A DNA stretch of 64,000 bases, taken from NCBI GenBank assembly GCA_900317515.1, contig ONHA01000019.1, forward strand, positions 1 to 64,000, in the 5' to 3' direction. This DNA comes from an uncultured Eubacteriales bacterium (GTDB taxonomy: Bacteria; Bacillota; Clostridia; Lachnospirales; Lachnospiraceae). Positions 1 through 8,863 of the stretch are shown piece by piece. Made by a program: the position numbers and the translations under genes. Numbering within the stretch: the first letter of the stretch is position 1; every line of letters begins with the position of its first letter. The notes under the pieces were generated by a model. The model did not search any database. It was not told the DNA's origin and saw only the letters and a list, made by a program, of their open reading frames with translations.

Positions 1-182
1 GGATGCGCCTCGCCGTCTAAGAGCATCTCCACGTCGCCCTTCAGGAAGAAATAGAATTCATAGTAGTTGTGGGAGTGGATCTTTACATTTTTAAAATGAA
101 GATCGCTGTAATAGTAGAGCTCGTAATTCTCACTGAGCATGTACTGGCGGGACTGGAAATCGGAGCGGATATTTTTCTTCAT
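1..182 (-). CDS. AraC-family transcriptional regulator, N-terminal fragment
   Basis: Only the first 60 codons are in the window; the gene runs off the left edge on the minus strand. The visible peptide (MKKNIRSDF, then a YYYSDLHF and IHSHNYYEFYFFLKG stretch) matches the cupin-like sugar-sensing arm of AraC/XylS regulators: a histidine-rich beta strand followed by an EFYFFLKG strand. The C-terminal helix-turn-helix region is outside the window. It is divergent from uxuA, so it is the natural candidate to control the uronate genes. A ribosome binding site AGGTGTCCC-like stretch precedes the ATG at 182. The family call rests on the sensor half only. Confidence 0.75.
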   Translation of the reverse strand, partial: MKKNIRSDFQSRQYMLSENYELYYYSDLHFKNVKIHSHNYYEFYFFLKGDVEMLLDGEAH

Positions 183-282
183 GGGACACCTCTTTTGCTT
201 TGTATTTTCAGTATAGTCCGGCAGCGCAAGATTTGCAATATACTTCGCAAACTGCACAATATGATTTTTTCATGCAAACGTG

Positions 283-323
283 TATACTTTGTTTCAGAAC
301 ATGAATGAAGCGATAAGGCTTCA
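283..323 (+). promoter_or_regulatory. uxuA promoter -10 box and 5'-UTR inverted repeat
   Basis: TATACT at 283-288 is a good -10 box upstream of uxuA; no clear -35 is seen. Downstream lies an inverted repeat, TGAAGC at 306-311 and GCTTCA at 318-323, placed about where a repressor would sit in the leader. Upstream, TTGCAATAT and TGCACAATAT near 230-262 resemble a pair of direct repeats as AraC proteins use. No regulator can be assigned from sequence alone. Confidence 0.4.
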
Positions 324-348
324 CGCAAATAAAAGGAGGACACAACTT

Positions 349-1422
349 ATGGAAATGACACTTCGCTGGTACGGTTCAAAATTCGACACGGTCACGCTTG
401 AGCAGATCCGCCAGATCCCGGGCGTCACGGGCGTCATCACGACCCTGTACGACACGACACCGGGCGAGGTCTGGAGCCGCGAGCGCATCCGCGCCCTGAA
501 GGACGAAGTCGCCGCGGCCGGCATGCACATCGCCGGCATCGAGTCCGTCAACGTCTCCGACGCGATCAAGATCGGAAATGAAGACCGCGACCGCGATATC
601 GAAAACTACATCGAGACCTTGAGGAACCTCGGCGAGGAAGATATCCATCTTGTCTGCTACAACTTCATGCCGGTCTTTGACTGGACCCGCACGGAGCTGG
701 CCAGAAAGCGCCCGGACGGCTCCACCGTTCTCGCCTACACCCAGGCAGCGGTCGACGCGATCAATCCGGCCCAGATGTTCGAGTCCATTTCCGGCGATAT
801 GAACGGCACGGTCATGCCTGGCTGGGAGCCGGAGCGCATGGCAAAGGTCAAGGAGCTCTTCGAGATGTACAAGGATGTCGACGAGGAGAAGCTTTTTGAG
901 AATCTCGTCTATTTCCTGAAGAAGATCATGCCGGTCTGCAACGAGTACGATATCAAGATGGCAATCCATCCGGACGATCCCGCATGGCCGGTCTTCGGAC
1001 TTCCGCGCATCATCACCAGCAAGGAGAAGATCCACCGCCTCATGAACGCGGTCGACGATGTCCACAACGGCGTCACCTTCTGCTCGGGCTCCTACGGCAC
1101 GAACCGCAAGAATGACCTGCCGGAGATGATCCGCTCCTTAAAGGGCCGCATCCACTTCGCGCATGTCCGCAACCTCTACTTCCACTCGGACGACAACTTC
1201 GAGGAGGCTGCTCACCTCTCGAGCGACGGCTCCTTCGACATGTATGAGATCGTCAAGGCCCTCTATGACATCGGCTTTGACGGCCCGATCCGTCCGGACC
1301 ACGGCCGCATGATCTGGGGCGAAGTCGCTATGCCGGGCTACGGCCTCTACGACAGAGCGCTCGGCGCCGCCTACATCAACGGTCTCTGGGAAGCCATCGA
1401 GAAAAATGCAAAGCGCGCATAA
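349..1422 (+). CDS. uxuA: Mannonate dehydratase
   Basis: UxuA removes water from D-mannonate to give 2-keto-3-deoxygluconate (KDG) in the cytoplasmic glucuronate pathway. The 357-residue product has the family length seen in Firmicutes and starts with the typical MEMTLRWYG block. It carries the TIM-barrel landmarks HPDDPAWPVFGLPRI and the metal-site region FCSGSYGTN, and ends with the RPDHGRMIWGE block. The start at 349 is chosen because AAAGGAGGA lies 8 bases upstream; an in-frame ATG at 280 overlaps the -10 box and has no binding site. uxuB follows after 14 bases. Product function is certain at family level. Confidence 0.96.
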   Translation: MEMTLRWYGSKFDTVTLEQIRQIPGVTGVITTLYDTTPGEVWSRERIRALKDEVAAAGMHIAGIESVNVSDAIKIGNEDRDRDIENYIETLRNLGEEDIHLVCYNFMPVFDWTRTELARKRPDGSTVLAYTQAAVDAINPAQMFESISGDMNGTVMPGWEPERMAKVKELFEMYKDVDEEKLFENLVYFLKKIMPVCNEYDIKMAIHPDDPAWPVFGLPRIITSKEKIHRLMNAVDDVHNGVTFCSGSYGTNRKNDLPEMIRSLKGRIHFAHVRNLYFHSDDNFEEAAHLSSDGSFDMYEIVKALYDIGFDGPIRPDHGRMIWGEVAMPGYGLYDRALGAAYINGLWEAIEKNAKRA

Positions 1423-1436
1423 GGAGGACCTGAAAA

Positions 1437-2970
1437 ATGAAATTATCCGCTGAAAGCTTAAAAGATAAGGCCGCATGGGAGGAGAAAGGCTATCGTCTTC
1501 CGCAGTTTGACAGGGAGGCAGTCGCGAAGGCGACGCACGAGGCACCGGAGTGGGTGCATTTCGGAGCCGGCAACATTTTCCGTGCTTTCCAGGCCAACGT
1601 CCTCCAGAACATCCTGAACGCAGGCGAGTACGACAAGGGCCTCATCGCGGTCGAGGGCTTTGACCACGAGATCGTCGAGAAGGCCTACCGGGCAAACGAC
1701 AACCTCTCCCTGCTCGTCACTTTAAAGAGCGACGGCAGCATCGAGAAGACGGTTGTCGGCTCCATCGTCGAGACCTGCATCCTCGATCCGAATTTTGAAG
1801 ATGAGTTCGGCCGCTTAAAGGAGATCTTCCGCGCTCCGTCCCTCAAGATGGGCAGCTTCACGATCACCGAGAAGGGCTACAGCCTCGTGAACGGCAAGGG
1901 AGAGCAGCTCCCGGCAGTCACCGCGGACTTTGCAAACGGCCCGGCCGCTCCGGCCAGCTACCTCGGCAAGGTCTTCGCGCTCCTCTATGAGCGCTACCTC
2001 GCAGGTGCATACCCGATCGCGATGGTCTCCATGGACAACTGCTCCCACAACGGCGACCGCCTCTTTGCGGCAGCGGATGCCTACGCGAAGGAGTGGGCGA
2101 AGAACGGCCTCGTCGATGAAGGCTTTGTCGCCTATATCGAGGATCCGAAGAAAGTCTCCTTCCCGTGGAGCATGATCGACAAGATCACCCCGAGACCGGA
2201 CGCCTCCGTCGAGGCGATCCTCCGCGAGGACGGCTTTGAGGGACTCGATCCGATCGTCACGACCCGCGGCACTCATGTTGCCCCGTTTGTCAACTCCGAG
2301 GAGAGCGAATATCTGGTCATCGAGGACTCCTTCCCGAACGGCCGTGTCCCGCTCGATAAGGGCGGCATCATCTACACGGACCGCGAGACGGTCGACAAGG
2401 TCGAGACCATGAAGGTCTGCACCTGCCTGAATCCGCTCCATACCTCTCTGGCGGTCTTCGGCTGCATCCTGGGCTACGACAAGATCTCCGCGGAGATGAA
2501 GGATCCGGAGCTCAAGAAGCTGGTCGATATCGTCGGCTACACGGAAGGCCTGCCGGTCGTCGTGAACCCGGGCGTCATCGACCCGAAGGAGTTCATCGAC
2601 ACGGTCTTAAATGTCCGTATCCCGAACCCGTTCATGCCGGACACACCGCAGCGCATCGCGACCGACACATCCCAGAAGCTGGCGATCCGCTTCGGCGGCA
2701 CGATCAAAAAATATGCGGCTTCCGAGACGCTTTCGGTCTCCGACCTTAAGTTCATCCCGCTGGTTCTGGCCGGTTGGTGCCGCTACCTCATGGCGGTCGA
2801 CGATGAGGGCAATGCCTTCACCTTAGCTCCTTCCGCTCCTTAAGGACGCGAAGATCTTCGGGGTGGACCTTGAGGAGGTCGGTCTTGCGGATACGGTCGC
2901 TTCCTATTTCGCGGAGCTCATCGCCGGAAAGGGCGCAGTCAGAGCGACACTGAAGAAATATCTCGCCTGA
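1437..2970 (+). pseudogene. uxuB: Fructuronate reductase, frameshifted and internally deleted near the 3' end
   Basis: Mannitol-dehydrogenase-family fructuronate reductase interconverts D-fructuronate and D-mannonate with NAD(H), one step before UxuA. The Rossmann start (VHFGAGNIFRAFQ, about residues 36-48) and the catalytic-domain block KVCTCLNPLHT are intact. The first frame stops at TAA 2841-2843 after VDDEGNAFTLAPSAP. The conserved C-terminal part (LKDAKIFGVDLEEVGLADTV to VRATLKKYLA) continues in the +1 frame from about 2839 to TGA 2970. A stop at 2824-2826 in that frame limits the shift to 2827-2841. The joined length, about 510 codons, is roughly 30 short of the family, so a small deletion accompanies the shift. 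GCTCCTT occurs twice at the junction. Confidence 0.8.
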
Positions 2971-2996
2971 ATTAATTGAAATATTTGTAAAAAAAG

Positions 2997-3029
2997 CGAA
3001 GCCGCCTCTTGCAATAAGTGGCGGCTTCG
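2997..3029. terminator. GC-rich hairpin between uxuB and kdgA
   Basis: CGAAGCCGCC (2997-3006) pairs with GGCGGCTTCG (3020-3029) around a 13-base loop. No U-run follows on the plus strand, so termination would be weak in that direction; an A-run lies before it. Its loop holds the -35 box of the next promoter, so it may have a regulatory rather than a purely terminating role. Confidence 0.35.
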
Positions 3030-3037
3030 GTTATAAT
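3009..3037 (+). promoter_or_regulatory. kdgA-kdgK promoter
   Basis: TTGCAA (3009-3014), a 17-base spacer, and TATAAT (3032-3037) form a near-consensus sigma-A promoter. It gives kdgA-kdgK transcription independent of uxuAB and so bypasses the damaged uxuB. Confidence 0.65.
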
Positions 3038-3049
3038 AAACAGAGGAAA

Positions 3050-3063
3050 TGTAAGCGCTTTCA
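3050..3063 (+). promoter_or_regulatory. cre site (CcpA operator) in the kdgA leader
   Basis: TGTAAGCGCTTTCA fits every fixed position of the cre consensus TGNAANCGNWNNCW and lies just after the predicted transcription start. That position is known for CcpA roadblock repression, so glucose repression of KDG use is expected. A LacI-type local regulator could use the same palindromic core. Confidence 0.7.
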
Positions 3064-3137
3064 AATCAAGCCTTTACTTTTCAGTCCAGTACCTGATTAA
3101 AAAAATCATTATAAGTTTCTCAAAGGAGGATCCAGTC

Positions 3138-3776
3138 ATGAATGATGTGTTGAAGAAACTCGGTGAAATCGGCATTGTTCCGGTCGTCGTTCTCGATGAC
3201 GCGAAGGATGCAGAGCCCCTCGGCAAGGCTCTGATGGAAGGCGGCCTTCCCTGCGCAGAAGTCACATTCCGCACAGCAGCTGCAGAAGAGTCCATCAGAA
3301 TTATGTCCGAGAAGTTCCCGGAGATGCTGGTCGGCGCGGGCACAGTCCTCACGATCGATCAGGCGAACCGTGCAATCGATGCCGGCGCGAAGTTCATCGT
3401 AGCTCCGGGCCTCAACCCGAAGATCGTTCAGTACTGCATCGACAGAGGCGTACCGGTCTGCCCGGGCACCTGCACACCGTCTGATGTTGAGCGCGCTCTT
3501 GAGCTCGGTCTCGACACCGTTAAGTTCTTCCCGGCTGAGCCGTCGGGCGGCCTTGGCTTCATCAAGGCGATCGGCGCTGCCTATGTCAACGTCAAGTTCA
3601 TGCCGACAGGCGGTATCTCCGCTAAGAACGTCCGCGAGTATCTTGCAAACAACAAGATCCTCTGCTGCGGCGGAAGCTGGATGGTCAAGGGCGACATGAT
3701 CAAGGCCGGCGAGTTCGAGAAGATCACGGAAATGGTTAAGGAAGCTGCCGATATCGTCAAGGAAGTCCGCGGCTGA
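3138..3776 (+). CDS. kdgA: 2-keto-3-deoxy-6-phosphogluconate (KDPG) aldolase
   Basis: This class I aldolase splits KDPG into pyruvate and glyceraldehyde 3-phosphate, the last step of the uronate branch. The 212-residue protein has the KDPG/KHG aldolase landmarks: the general-base glutamate in AEVTFRT, GTCTPSD, the Schiff-base lysine in DTVKFFPAE, and the phosphate-binding FMPTGGIS. The start at 3138 follows AAAGGAGG at 3122-3129; upstream in-frame sequence from 3018 lies across the promoter and cre site and is not coding. kdgK follows 16 bases later, an operon arrangement. In-frame length and motifs are complete. Confidence 0.95.
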   Translation: MNDVLKKLGEIGIVPVVVLDDAKDAEPLGKALMEGGLPCAEVTFRTAAAEESIRIMSEKFPEMLVGAGTVLTIDQANRAIDAGAKFIVAPGLNPKIVQYCIDRGVPVCPGTCTPSDVERALELGLDTVKFFPAEPSGGLGFIKAIGAAYVNVKFMPTGGISAKNVREYLANNKILCCGGSWMVKGDMIKAGEFEKITEMVKEAADIVKEVRG

Positions 3777-3792
3777 AGGAGAGGAGAAGACA

Positions 3793-4884
3793 ATGGAACT
3801 TAATCTCAGAGAAAAATATACATATGATGCTGTTTCCCTCGGCGAGGTCATGCTTCGCCTTGATCCGGGCGAAGGCCGGATCCGCACCGCGAGAAGCTTC
3901 CGCGCATGGGAAGGCGGCGGAGAGTACAACGTTATCCGCGGCCTGCACAAGTGCTTCGGCCTGAAGACAGCTGTCCTCACCGCATTTGCTGACAATGAGG
4001 TCGGTCTCCTCATGAAGGACTTCATCGAGCAGGGCGGCGTTGACACTTCCTTCATCTACATGAAGAAGACGGACGGCATCGGCCGTATCTGCCGCAACGG
4101 CATCAACTTCACTGAGAGAGGCTTCGGCATCCGCGGCGCTGTCGGCTGCTCCGACCGTGCTAACACCGCTATCTCTCAGGCTAAGCCGGAAGATTTTGAT
4201 CTGGATTACCTCTTCGGTACACTCGGTGTCCGCTGGCTGCACACCGGCGGCATCTATGCGGCTCTCTCCGAGCAGGCTTCCGAGACGGTCGTCGAAGTTA
4301 TCAAGACCGCCAAGAAGTACGGCACGGTCGTTTCCTACGACCTCAACTATCGTCCGTCCATGTGGAGCGCGATCGGCGGCCTTGAGAAGGCTCAGGCTGT
4401 CAACAAGGAGATCGCCAAGTATGTCGATGTCATGATCGGCAACGAGGAAGACTTCACCGCATGCCTCGGCTTCAAGATCGAAGGCAATGACGAGAACCTC
4501 AAGGAGCTCAACATCGAAGGCTACAAGAAGATGATCAACGAGGCGGCCAAGACCTATCCGAACTTCAAGGTCGTTGCGACAACCCTTCGTACCGTCAAGA
4601 CCGCTACCGTCAATGACTGGAAGGCAATGTGCTGGGCGGACGGCGAGATCTACTTCTCCAACGCTTACGACGGACTCGAGATCATGGACCGCGTCGGCGG
4701 CGGCGACTCCTTCGCTTCCGGCCTTGTCTACGGCCTCATGACGACCGGCGATCCGCTGCAGGCTGTCAACTACGGCGCAGCTCACGGCGCTCTTGCCATG
4801 ACCACACCGGGCGACACCTCCATGGCTTCCAAGAAGGAAGTTGAGGCGATCATGAGCGGTGCGGGCGCTCGCGTCAAGAGATAA
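3793..4884 (+). CDS. kdgK: 2-keto-3-deoxygluconate kinase (PfkB family)
   Basis: KdgK phosphorylates KDG to KDPG, supplying the substrate of the aldolase gene just upstream. The 363-residue protein begins with the PfkB sugar-kinase strand GEVMLRLDPGE and the GGGEYNV substrate loop. Near the C terminus it has RVGGGDSFASGLVYGL, the PfkB signature with the anion hole and catalytic Asp. It is somewhat longer than the usual 310-340 residues, as in clostridial members. GAGGAGAAG precedes the ATG. The substrate is inferred from the uronate neighbours; the fold is certain. A strong terminator follows. Confidence 0.92.
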   Translation: MELNLREKYTYDAVSLGEVMLRLDPGEGRIRTARSFRAWEGGGEYNVIRGLHKCFGLKTAVLTAFADNEVGLLMKDFIEQGGVDTSFIYMKKTDGIGRICRNGINFTERGFGIRGAVGCSDRANTAISQAKPEDFDLDYLFGTLGVRWLHTGGIYAALSEQASETVVEVIKTAKKYGTVVSYDLNYRPSMWSAIGGLEKAQAVNKEIAKYVDVMIGNEEDFTACLGFKIEGNDENLKELNIEGYKKMINEAAKTYPNFKVVATTLRTVKTATVNDWKAMCWADGEIYFSNAYDGLEIMDRVGGGDSFASGLVYGLMTTGDPLQAVNYGAAHGALAMTTPGDTSMASKKEVEAIMSGAGARVKR

Positions 4885-4900
4885 TTTTTAAAATGAAAGA

Positions 4901-4931
4901 AACGGTTCCCTTTGCGGGGAGCCGTTTTTTT
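4901..4931 (+). terminator. Rho-independent terminator after kdgK
   Basis: AACGGTTCCC and GGGAGCCGTT form a 10-pair stem with one wobble around TTTGC, followed by TTTTT on the plus strand. It closes the uronate operon. Confidence 0.85.
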
Positions 4932-4952
4932 GTGCCTGAAAAGGCGGACACG

Positions 4953-4985
4953 AAAAAGCTTCTCTTCGAGGCGAAGAGAAGCTTT
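4953..4985 (-). terminator. Terminator of the minus-strand cellobiose phosphorylase gene
   Basis: AAAGCTTCTCTTC and GAAGAGAAGCTTT are a perfect 13-pair stem; reading the minus strand, it is followed by a T-run (AAAAA at 4953-4957). It lies 15 bases past the stop of the GH94 gene. Confidence 0.85.
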
Positions 4986-4999
4986 CCCGGGAAATGTAT

Positions 5000-7435
5000 T
5001 TATCTGATAACTGCGATTACTTCATTTTCTGTGCCCGCGGCCTGCGGCGGAATGATATTCCCGTCAATCTTCTCGCCGTTCAGGGTGATCTCGACTGCAC
5101 CGCTCTCAAGGTGATTCGGATTCTCAACCCTGATGTTGTAGGCAGCGCCGCGGAAGACGCGCCTTACGTTGAAGCCGTCCCACTCCGACGGGATGCAGGG
5201 GCGAAGCATGAGGCCGCCGAAATCCGGGTAGATGCCCAGGATGTACTGGGAGGCGTTCACGAACGTCCAGGATGCGGTGCCGGTCAGCCAGCTGTTCTTG
5301 CCCTCACCGAAATGGGCGGCATCGCGGCCGGCCACCATCTGGCAGTATGCGTAGGGCTCGGTGCGGTGAATGTCCATCTTGTCCTCAAGGAAGGACGGGG
5401 TGATGCGGGTGTAGAGGCTGTAAGCCCGGTTTCCGTGGCCCATCTCTGTCTCGGCGATCGAGACCCAGGGGTTGTTGTGGCAGAAGATACCGCCGTTCTC
5501 CTTGTATCCGGGCGGATAGGAGGAGACTTCACCGAGATTCAGGTGGTACTCCTTGTAGGTGGGCGTAAGGATCATGATGCCGTACTCGGTCTCGAGGAGC
5601 TTTGCGGTGGAGTCGAGAGCCTTCTGGGCCTCGCCGGTCTCCTTGCCGATGCCGGCCATGACGCAGAAGCCCTGGGGCTCGATGTAGATCTGGCCGTCCT
5701 TGCACTCGTGGGAGCCGACCTTCTCGGAGTTCGCGTCGTAGGCGCGGAGGAACCATTCTCCGTCCCAGCCGTCCGTGAGGACTGCCTTCTCCATGAGGGC
5801 GACTTCCTGTAAGGCGGCCTCGGCTTCGGCGGTCATGCCTTTCAGCCTGAGGATCTCCGCATACTCGCGGCCGTATTTGACGAACATGCCGGCGATGAAG
5901 ACGGATTCCGCGACCGGACCCTCGGACGGACCGGTGGTCTGGAACGGCTCGCCCGGCTCGTCGGAGAAGCAGTTCAGGTTCAGGCAGTCATTCCAGTCGG
6001 CGCGGCCGATGAGCGGCAGGCCGTGGGGACCCTTGTGCTCGACCGTGTAGCGGAAGGAGCGGGTCAGATGCTCGAGAAGAGGAGCTGCCAGGCTCTCGTC
6101 GTTGTCGAACGGCGTCATCTCGTCGAGGATACTGATATCGCCGGTCTCGCGGATGTAGGCGGAAACGCCTGCGATCAGCCAGAGCGGGTCGTCATTGAAG
6201 CCGGAGCCGATGTCCATGTTGCCGCGCTTCGTGAGCGGCTGGTACTGATGGTAGGCCGAGCCGTCCGGGAACTGGGTCGCGGCGATGTCAAGCAGTCTCT
6301 GGCGGGCTTTCTCAGGGACAAGATGCACAAAGCCGAAGAGGTCCTGGCTGGAATCGCGGAAGCCCATGCCGCGGCCGATGCCGGATTCGTAGTAGGATGC
6401 GGATCTCGACATATTGAAGGTGACCATGCACTGGTACTGGTGCCAGATGTTGACCATGCGGGTGAAGCGGTCCTCCGGTGTTGAGACAGTGAAAGTCGAG
6501 AGCAGGCCGTCCCAGTGGTCCTTGAGGGCCTTGAGCGCGGCATCGACCTTCTCGTCCGTCGCATAGCGGGCGGTCATCGCACGGGCCGGAGCCTTGTTCA
6601 CGATGCCCGGGGCTTCCCATTTTTCTTCTTTCTTATTCTCGATGTAGCCCAGAAGGAAAATGAAGCTCTTTTCCTCGCCCGGCGCAAATGTGAGATCGAA
6701 CTCGTGGGAGGCGATCGGCGACCAGCCGGAGGCCTTCGTGCAGTTAAGCTTCCCGTTCACAACGGCTTCCGGAGCTTCCGGTCCGCCGTAGACGCCGAGG
6801 AACTCGTCGCGGCTGGTCTCAAATGCATCCGGCTTCGCATTGACATGGAAGATCGCGTAGTGCTTGCGTCTCTCGCGGTACTCGGTCTTGTGGTAGATCG
6901 TCGCTCCGTCGATCTCCACCTCGCCGGTGGAGTAGTTGCGCTGGAAGTTGGTCATGTCGTCCATCGCGTTCCAGAGGCAGAATTCCACGTAGGAGAAGAG
7001 CTTGAGGCTGCGCTCCTTCGTGTCTTCATTTTTAAGGCGAAGGCGAAGGACCTCGCAGGTGTCCCCGATCGGGACGAAGGCGGTGACTTCGGCGGAGATG
7101 TTGTTCTTCTTGCCGTTTATCACGGTGTAGCCGAGGCCGTGGCGGCAGGAGTAGGAATCAAGCGGCGTCTTTGTCGGCTGCCAGCCCGGATTCCAGATCG
7201 TATCGCCGTCCTTGATATAGAAGTAATGGCCGTTGGAATCCTTCGGGGTGTTGTTGTAGCGGAAACGGGTCAGGCGGAGGAGCTTCGCATCCTTATAGAA
7301 GCTGTAGCCGCCGCCGGTGTTGGAGATCAGGGTGAAGAATTCCTCACACCCCAGATAGTTGATCCAGGGAAGCGGAGTCTTTGGAGTGGTGATGACGTAT
7401 TCTTTTGCCTTGTCGTCAAAATAACCGTATTTCAT
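5000..7435 (-). CDS. Cellobiose phosphorylase (GH94)
   Basis: It phosphorolyses intracellular cellobiose to alpha-glucose 1-phosphate and glucose, saving one ATP. The 811-residue protein tracks the known Clostridium thermocellum cellobiose phosphorylase from end to end as I remember it. It starts [14 protein letters not shown], then [21 protein letters not shown], and [18 protein letters not shown]. The catalytic acid lies in [11 protein letters not shown], and [14 protein letters not shown] follows. The start at 7435 has AAAGGAGC 7 bases upstream; 39 upstream in-frame codons cross the operator region. The gene is divergent from a LacI regulator and next to an ABC importer, which fits cellobiose uptake and cleavage. 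Confidence 0.95.
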   Translation of the reverse strand: MKYGYFDDKAKEYVITTPKTPLPWINYLGCEEFFTLISNTGGGYSFYKDAKLLRLTRFRYNNTPKDSNGHYFYIKDGDTIWNPGWQPTKTPLDSYSCRHGLGYTVINGKKNNISAEVTAFVPIGDTCEVLRLRLKNEDTKERSLKLFSYVEFCLWNAMDDMTNFQRNYSTGEVEIDGATIYHKTEYRERRKHYAIFHVNAKPDAFETSRDEFLGVYGGPEAPEAVVNGKLNCTKASGWSPIASHEFDLTFAPGEEKSFIFLLGYIENKKEEKWEAPGIVNKAPARAMTARYATDEKVDAALKALKDHWDGLLSTFTVSTPEDRFTRMVNIWHQYQCMVTFNMSRSASYYESGIGRGMGFRDSSQDLFGFVHLVPEKARQRLLDIAATQFPDGSAYHQYQPLTKRGNMDIGSGFNDDPLWLIAGVSAYIRETGDISILDEMTPFDNDESLAAPLLEHLTRSFRYTVEHKGPHGLPLIGRADWNDCLNLNCFSDEPGEPFQTTGPSEGPVAESVFIAGMFVKYGREYAEILRLKGMTAEAEAALQEVALMEKAVLTDGWDGEWFLRAYDANSEKVGSHECKDGQIYIEPQGFCVMAGIGKETGEAQKALDSTAKLLETEYGIMILTPTYKEYHLNLGEVSSYPPGYKENGGIFCHNNPWVSIAETEMGHGNRAYSLYTRITPSFLEDKMDIHRTEPYAYCQMVAGRDAAHFGEGKNSWLTGTASWTFVNASQYILGIYPDFGGLMLRPCIPSEWDGFNVRRVFRGAAYNIRVENPNHLESGAVEITLNGEKIDGNIIPPQAAGTENEVIAVIR

Positions 7436-7463
7436 GAAAAGCTCCTTTCGAAAACAGATGAAA

Positions 7464-7535
7464 TTACTTAAACGATTCCTTAAGGCTTTGTCGTTACTTA
7501 AACGTTTACTATCTCTAAATATAGTGCATACAACA
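7464..7535 (-). promoter_or_regulatory. Promoter and two LacI-type operators of the GH94 gene
   Basis: Two copies of TTACTTAAACG occur 30 bases apart (7464 and 7494). The second extends to TTAAACGTTTA (7498-7508), a near-perfect palindrome with the central CG typical of LacI/GalR operators. On the minus strand TTGTAT (about 7530) and TAGTAA (about 7508) give a 16-base-spaced promoter whose -10 touches the palindrome. Related sequence CGAAAACGATTAAG lies in the lacI leader. Of the 348 bases between the two genes, 7540-7680 shows nothing further. Confidence 0.6.
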
Positions 7536-7685
7536 CGAAAATGCAATAACAATTTTCGAAGAAACGAAGAGATTTTTCCGGGCGGTTTCCGGCTGTTCGG
7601 GGGCTTGGCGGGGTTGAAACGCCGGGCGATTGGAAATTATGCACAAAAACAGCAAGATGAATCTGTGCAAGTTGGACGAATTTTA

Positions 7686-7758
7686 TTTTTACGAAAAATA
7701 TTTCGTTGACTTTTTACGAAAAATGAGTTATGGTTAAGCTACGAAAACGATTAAGCTG
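7686..7758 (+). promoter_or_regulatory. Promoter and operator of the lacI-type gene
   Basis: TTGACT (7706-7711), 17 bases, and TATGGT (7729-7734) form the promoter. The 14-mer TTTTTACGAAAAAT is repeated at 7686 and 7711, flanking the -35. An AAAACGATTAAG site (7743-7754), resembling the operators of the phosphorylase gene, lies just after the expected start point, which suggests autoregulation. Confidence 0.6.
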
Positions 7759-7783
7759 TTTGCAAGCCTACAAGGAGATTGAA

Positions 7784-8794
7784 ATGGTATCGCTGAAAGA
7801 CATAGCAGCAGCCTGCGGTGTCTCGATTGCGACAGTCAGCAAGGCTTTAAACAACCAGAGCGACATCAGCAGTGCCCGCCGCGATGAAATACGGAAGAAA
7901 GCCGAGGAGATGGGGTATCACCCCAACCTGATGGCCAGGGCCCTGAAAACCAAGGTGACGCACGACATCGGAGTTCTGTTCTCGGACGACTTCAGGAGCG
8001 GACTCACACATCCCTTCTTCTCACAGGTTCTGGAAGGCCTGAAGCTGGGGCTGGAAGAAAAAGGCTACGATCTGACTTTTATAGACAGAGGCCTGGGCGA
8101 GAAGAAACCGGATTACGTGAATCACTGCCGGTACCGCAATCTCGACGGAGTGGTGATCGCCTGTGTGGATTTCTCACAGCCGTCGGTGATCGACCTGGTT
8201 CAGTCGGATATCCCGCTGGTGACGATCGACCACGTATTTGACCAGTGCGCGACGATCTCCTCAAACAATTCTGAGGGAATGCGGATACTGACAGAGTACA
8301 TCGTCGGACAGGGACACCGCAGGATCGCCTACATACACGGAAAACCTTCGTCGGTGACCAACGCGAGACTCGCCAGCTTCTTCCGGGTGATGGAAGAGAA
8401 CGGGATCCACGTTCCGGATGAGTACGTGCGGGAAGCGTCCTACCTCGATGTCGAGGAGGTCGAGAAAGCTGCAAGGGAGCTCATGAGTCTTAGGGAGCGG
8501 CCGACCTGCATTTTATTTCCGGATGATTACAGCTGCATCGGCGGACTCAACGCCGCAAGAGCGGCAGGCCTCAGGGTTCCGGAAGACATCTCGATCGCCG
8601 GTTACGACGGGGTTCCGATCGTGAGGATCATCAGTCCGAAGATCACAACCTACGAGCAGAGCATGCAGGAGATCGGTCTTGCGGCTGCGGCGAAGATCAT
8701 CGAGCTGATCGAAAGACCGCGGACAGCGCTCCGCGACAACACCGTGATCAAAGGGAAGCTCTTCCCGGGAGAGACGGTCAGGAAAATTCAATAA
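7784..8794 (+). CDS. LacI-family transcriptional repressor of cellobiose genes
   Basis: The 336-residue protein has the LacI helix-turn-helix at its start (VSLKDIAAACGVSIATVSKALNN) and hinge helix (YHPNLMARALKT). A periplasmic-binding-protein-like sensor domain follows, from DIGVLFSDDF to the C terminus. The ATG at 7784 follows AAGGAG at a suitable distance; an in-frame start at 7730 would lie inside the -10 region. Position between the divergent GH94 gene and the sugar ABC operon, with matching operators on both sides, makes cellobiose or a cello-oligosaccharide the likely inducer. That ligand is inference. Confidence 0.9.
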   Translation: MVSLKDIAAACGVSIATVSKALNNQSDISSARRDEIRKKAEEMGYHPNLMARALKTKVTHDIGVLFSDDFRSGLTHPFFSQVLEGLKLGLEEKGYDLTFIDRGLGEKKPDYVNHCRYRNLDGVVIACVDFSQPSVIDLVQSDIPLVTIDHVFDQCATISSNNSEGMRILTEYIVGQGHRRIAYIHGKPSSVTNARLASFFRVMEENGIHVPDEYVREASYLDVEEVEKAARELMSLRERPTCILFPDDYSCIGGLNAARAAGLRVPEDISIAGYDGVPIVRIISPKITTYEQSMQEIGLAAAAKIIELIERPRTALRDNTVIKGKLFPGETVRKIQ

Positions 8795-8804
8795 GGTTTC
8801 ACTA

Positions 8805-8834
8805 TTGCATCAAGCAATATAAAAACAATATTAT
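8805..8834 (+). promoter_or_regulatory. Promoter of the sugar ABC operon
   Basis: TTGCAT (8805-8810) and TATTAT (8829-8834) are 18 bases apart in an AT-rich stretch between lacI and the binding-protein gene. A second TATAAT at 8838-8843 is too close to the start codon to serve well. Confidence 0.45.
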
Positions 8835-8863
8835 TTTTATAATTTTTATGGAGGGACAAACAA

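Noticed and set aside
3018-3137. Longer N terminus for KDPG aldolase
   Set aside because: The extension runs across the promoter and cre site; ATG 3138 has an ideal binding site and matches the family start.
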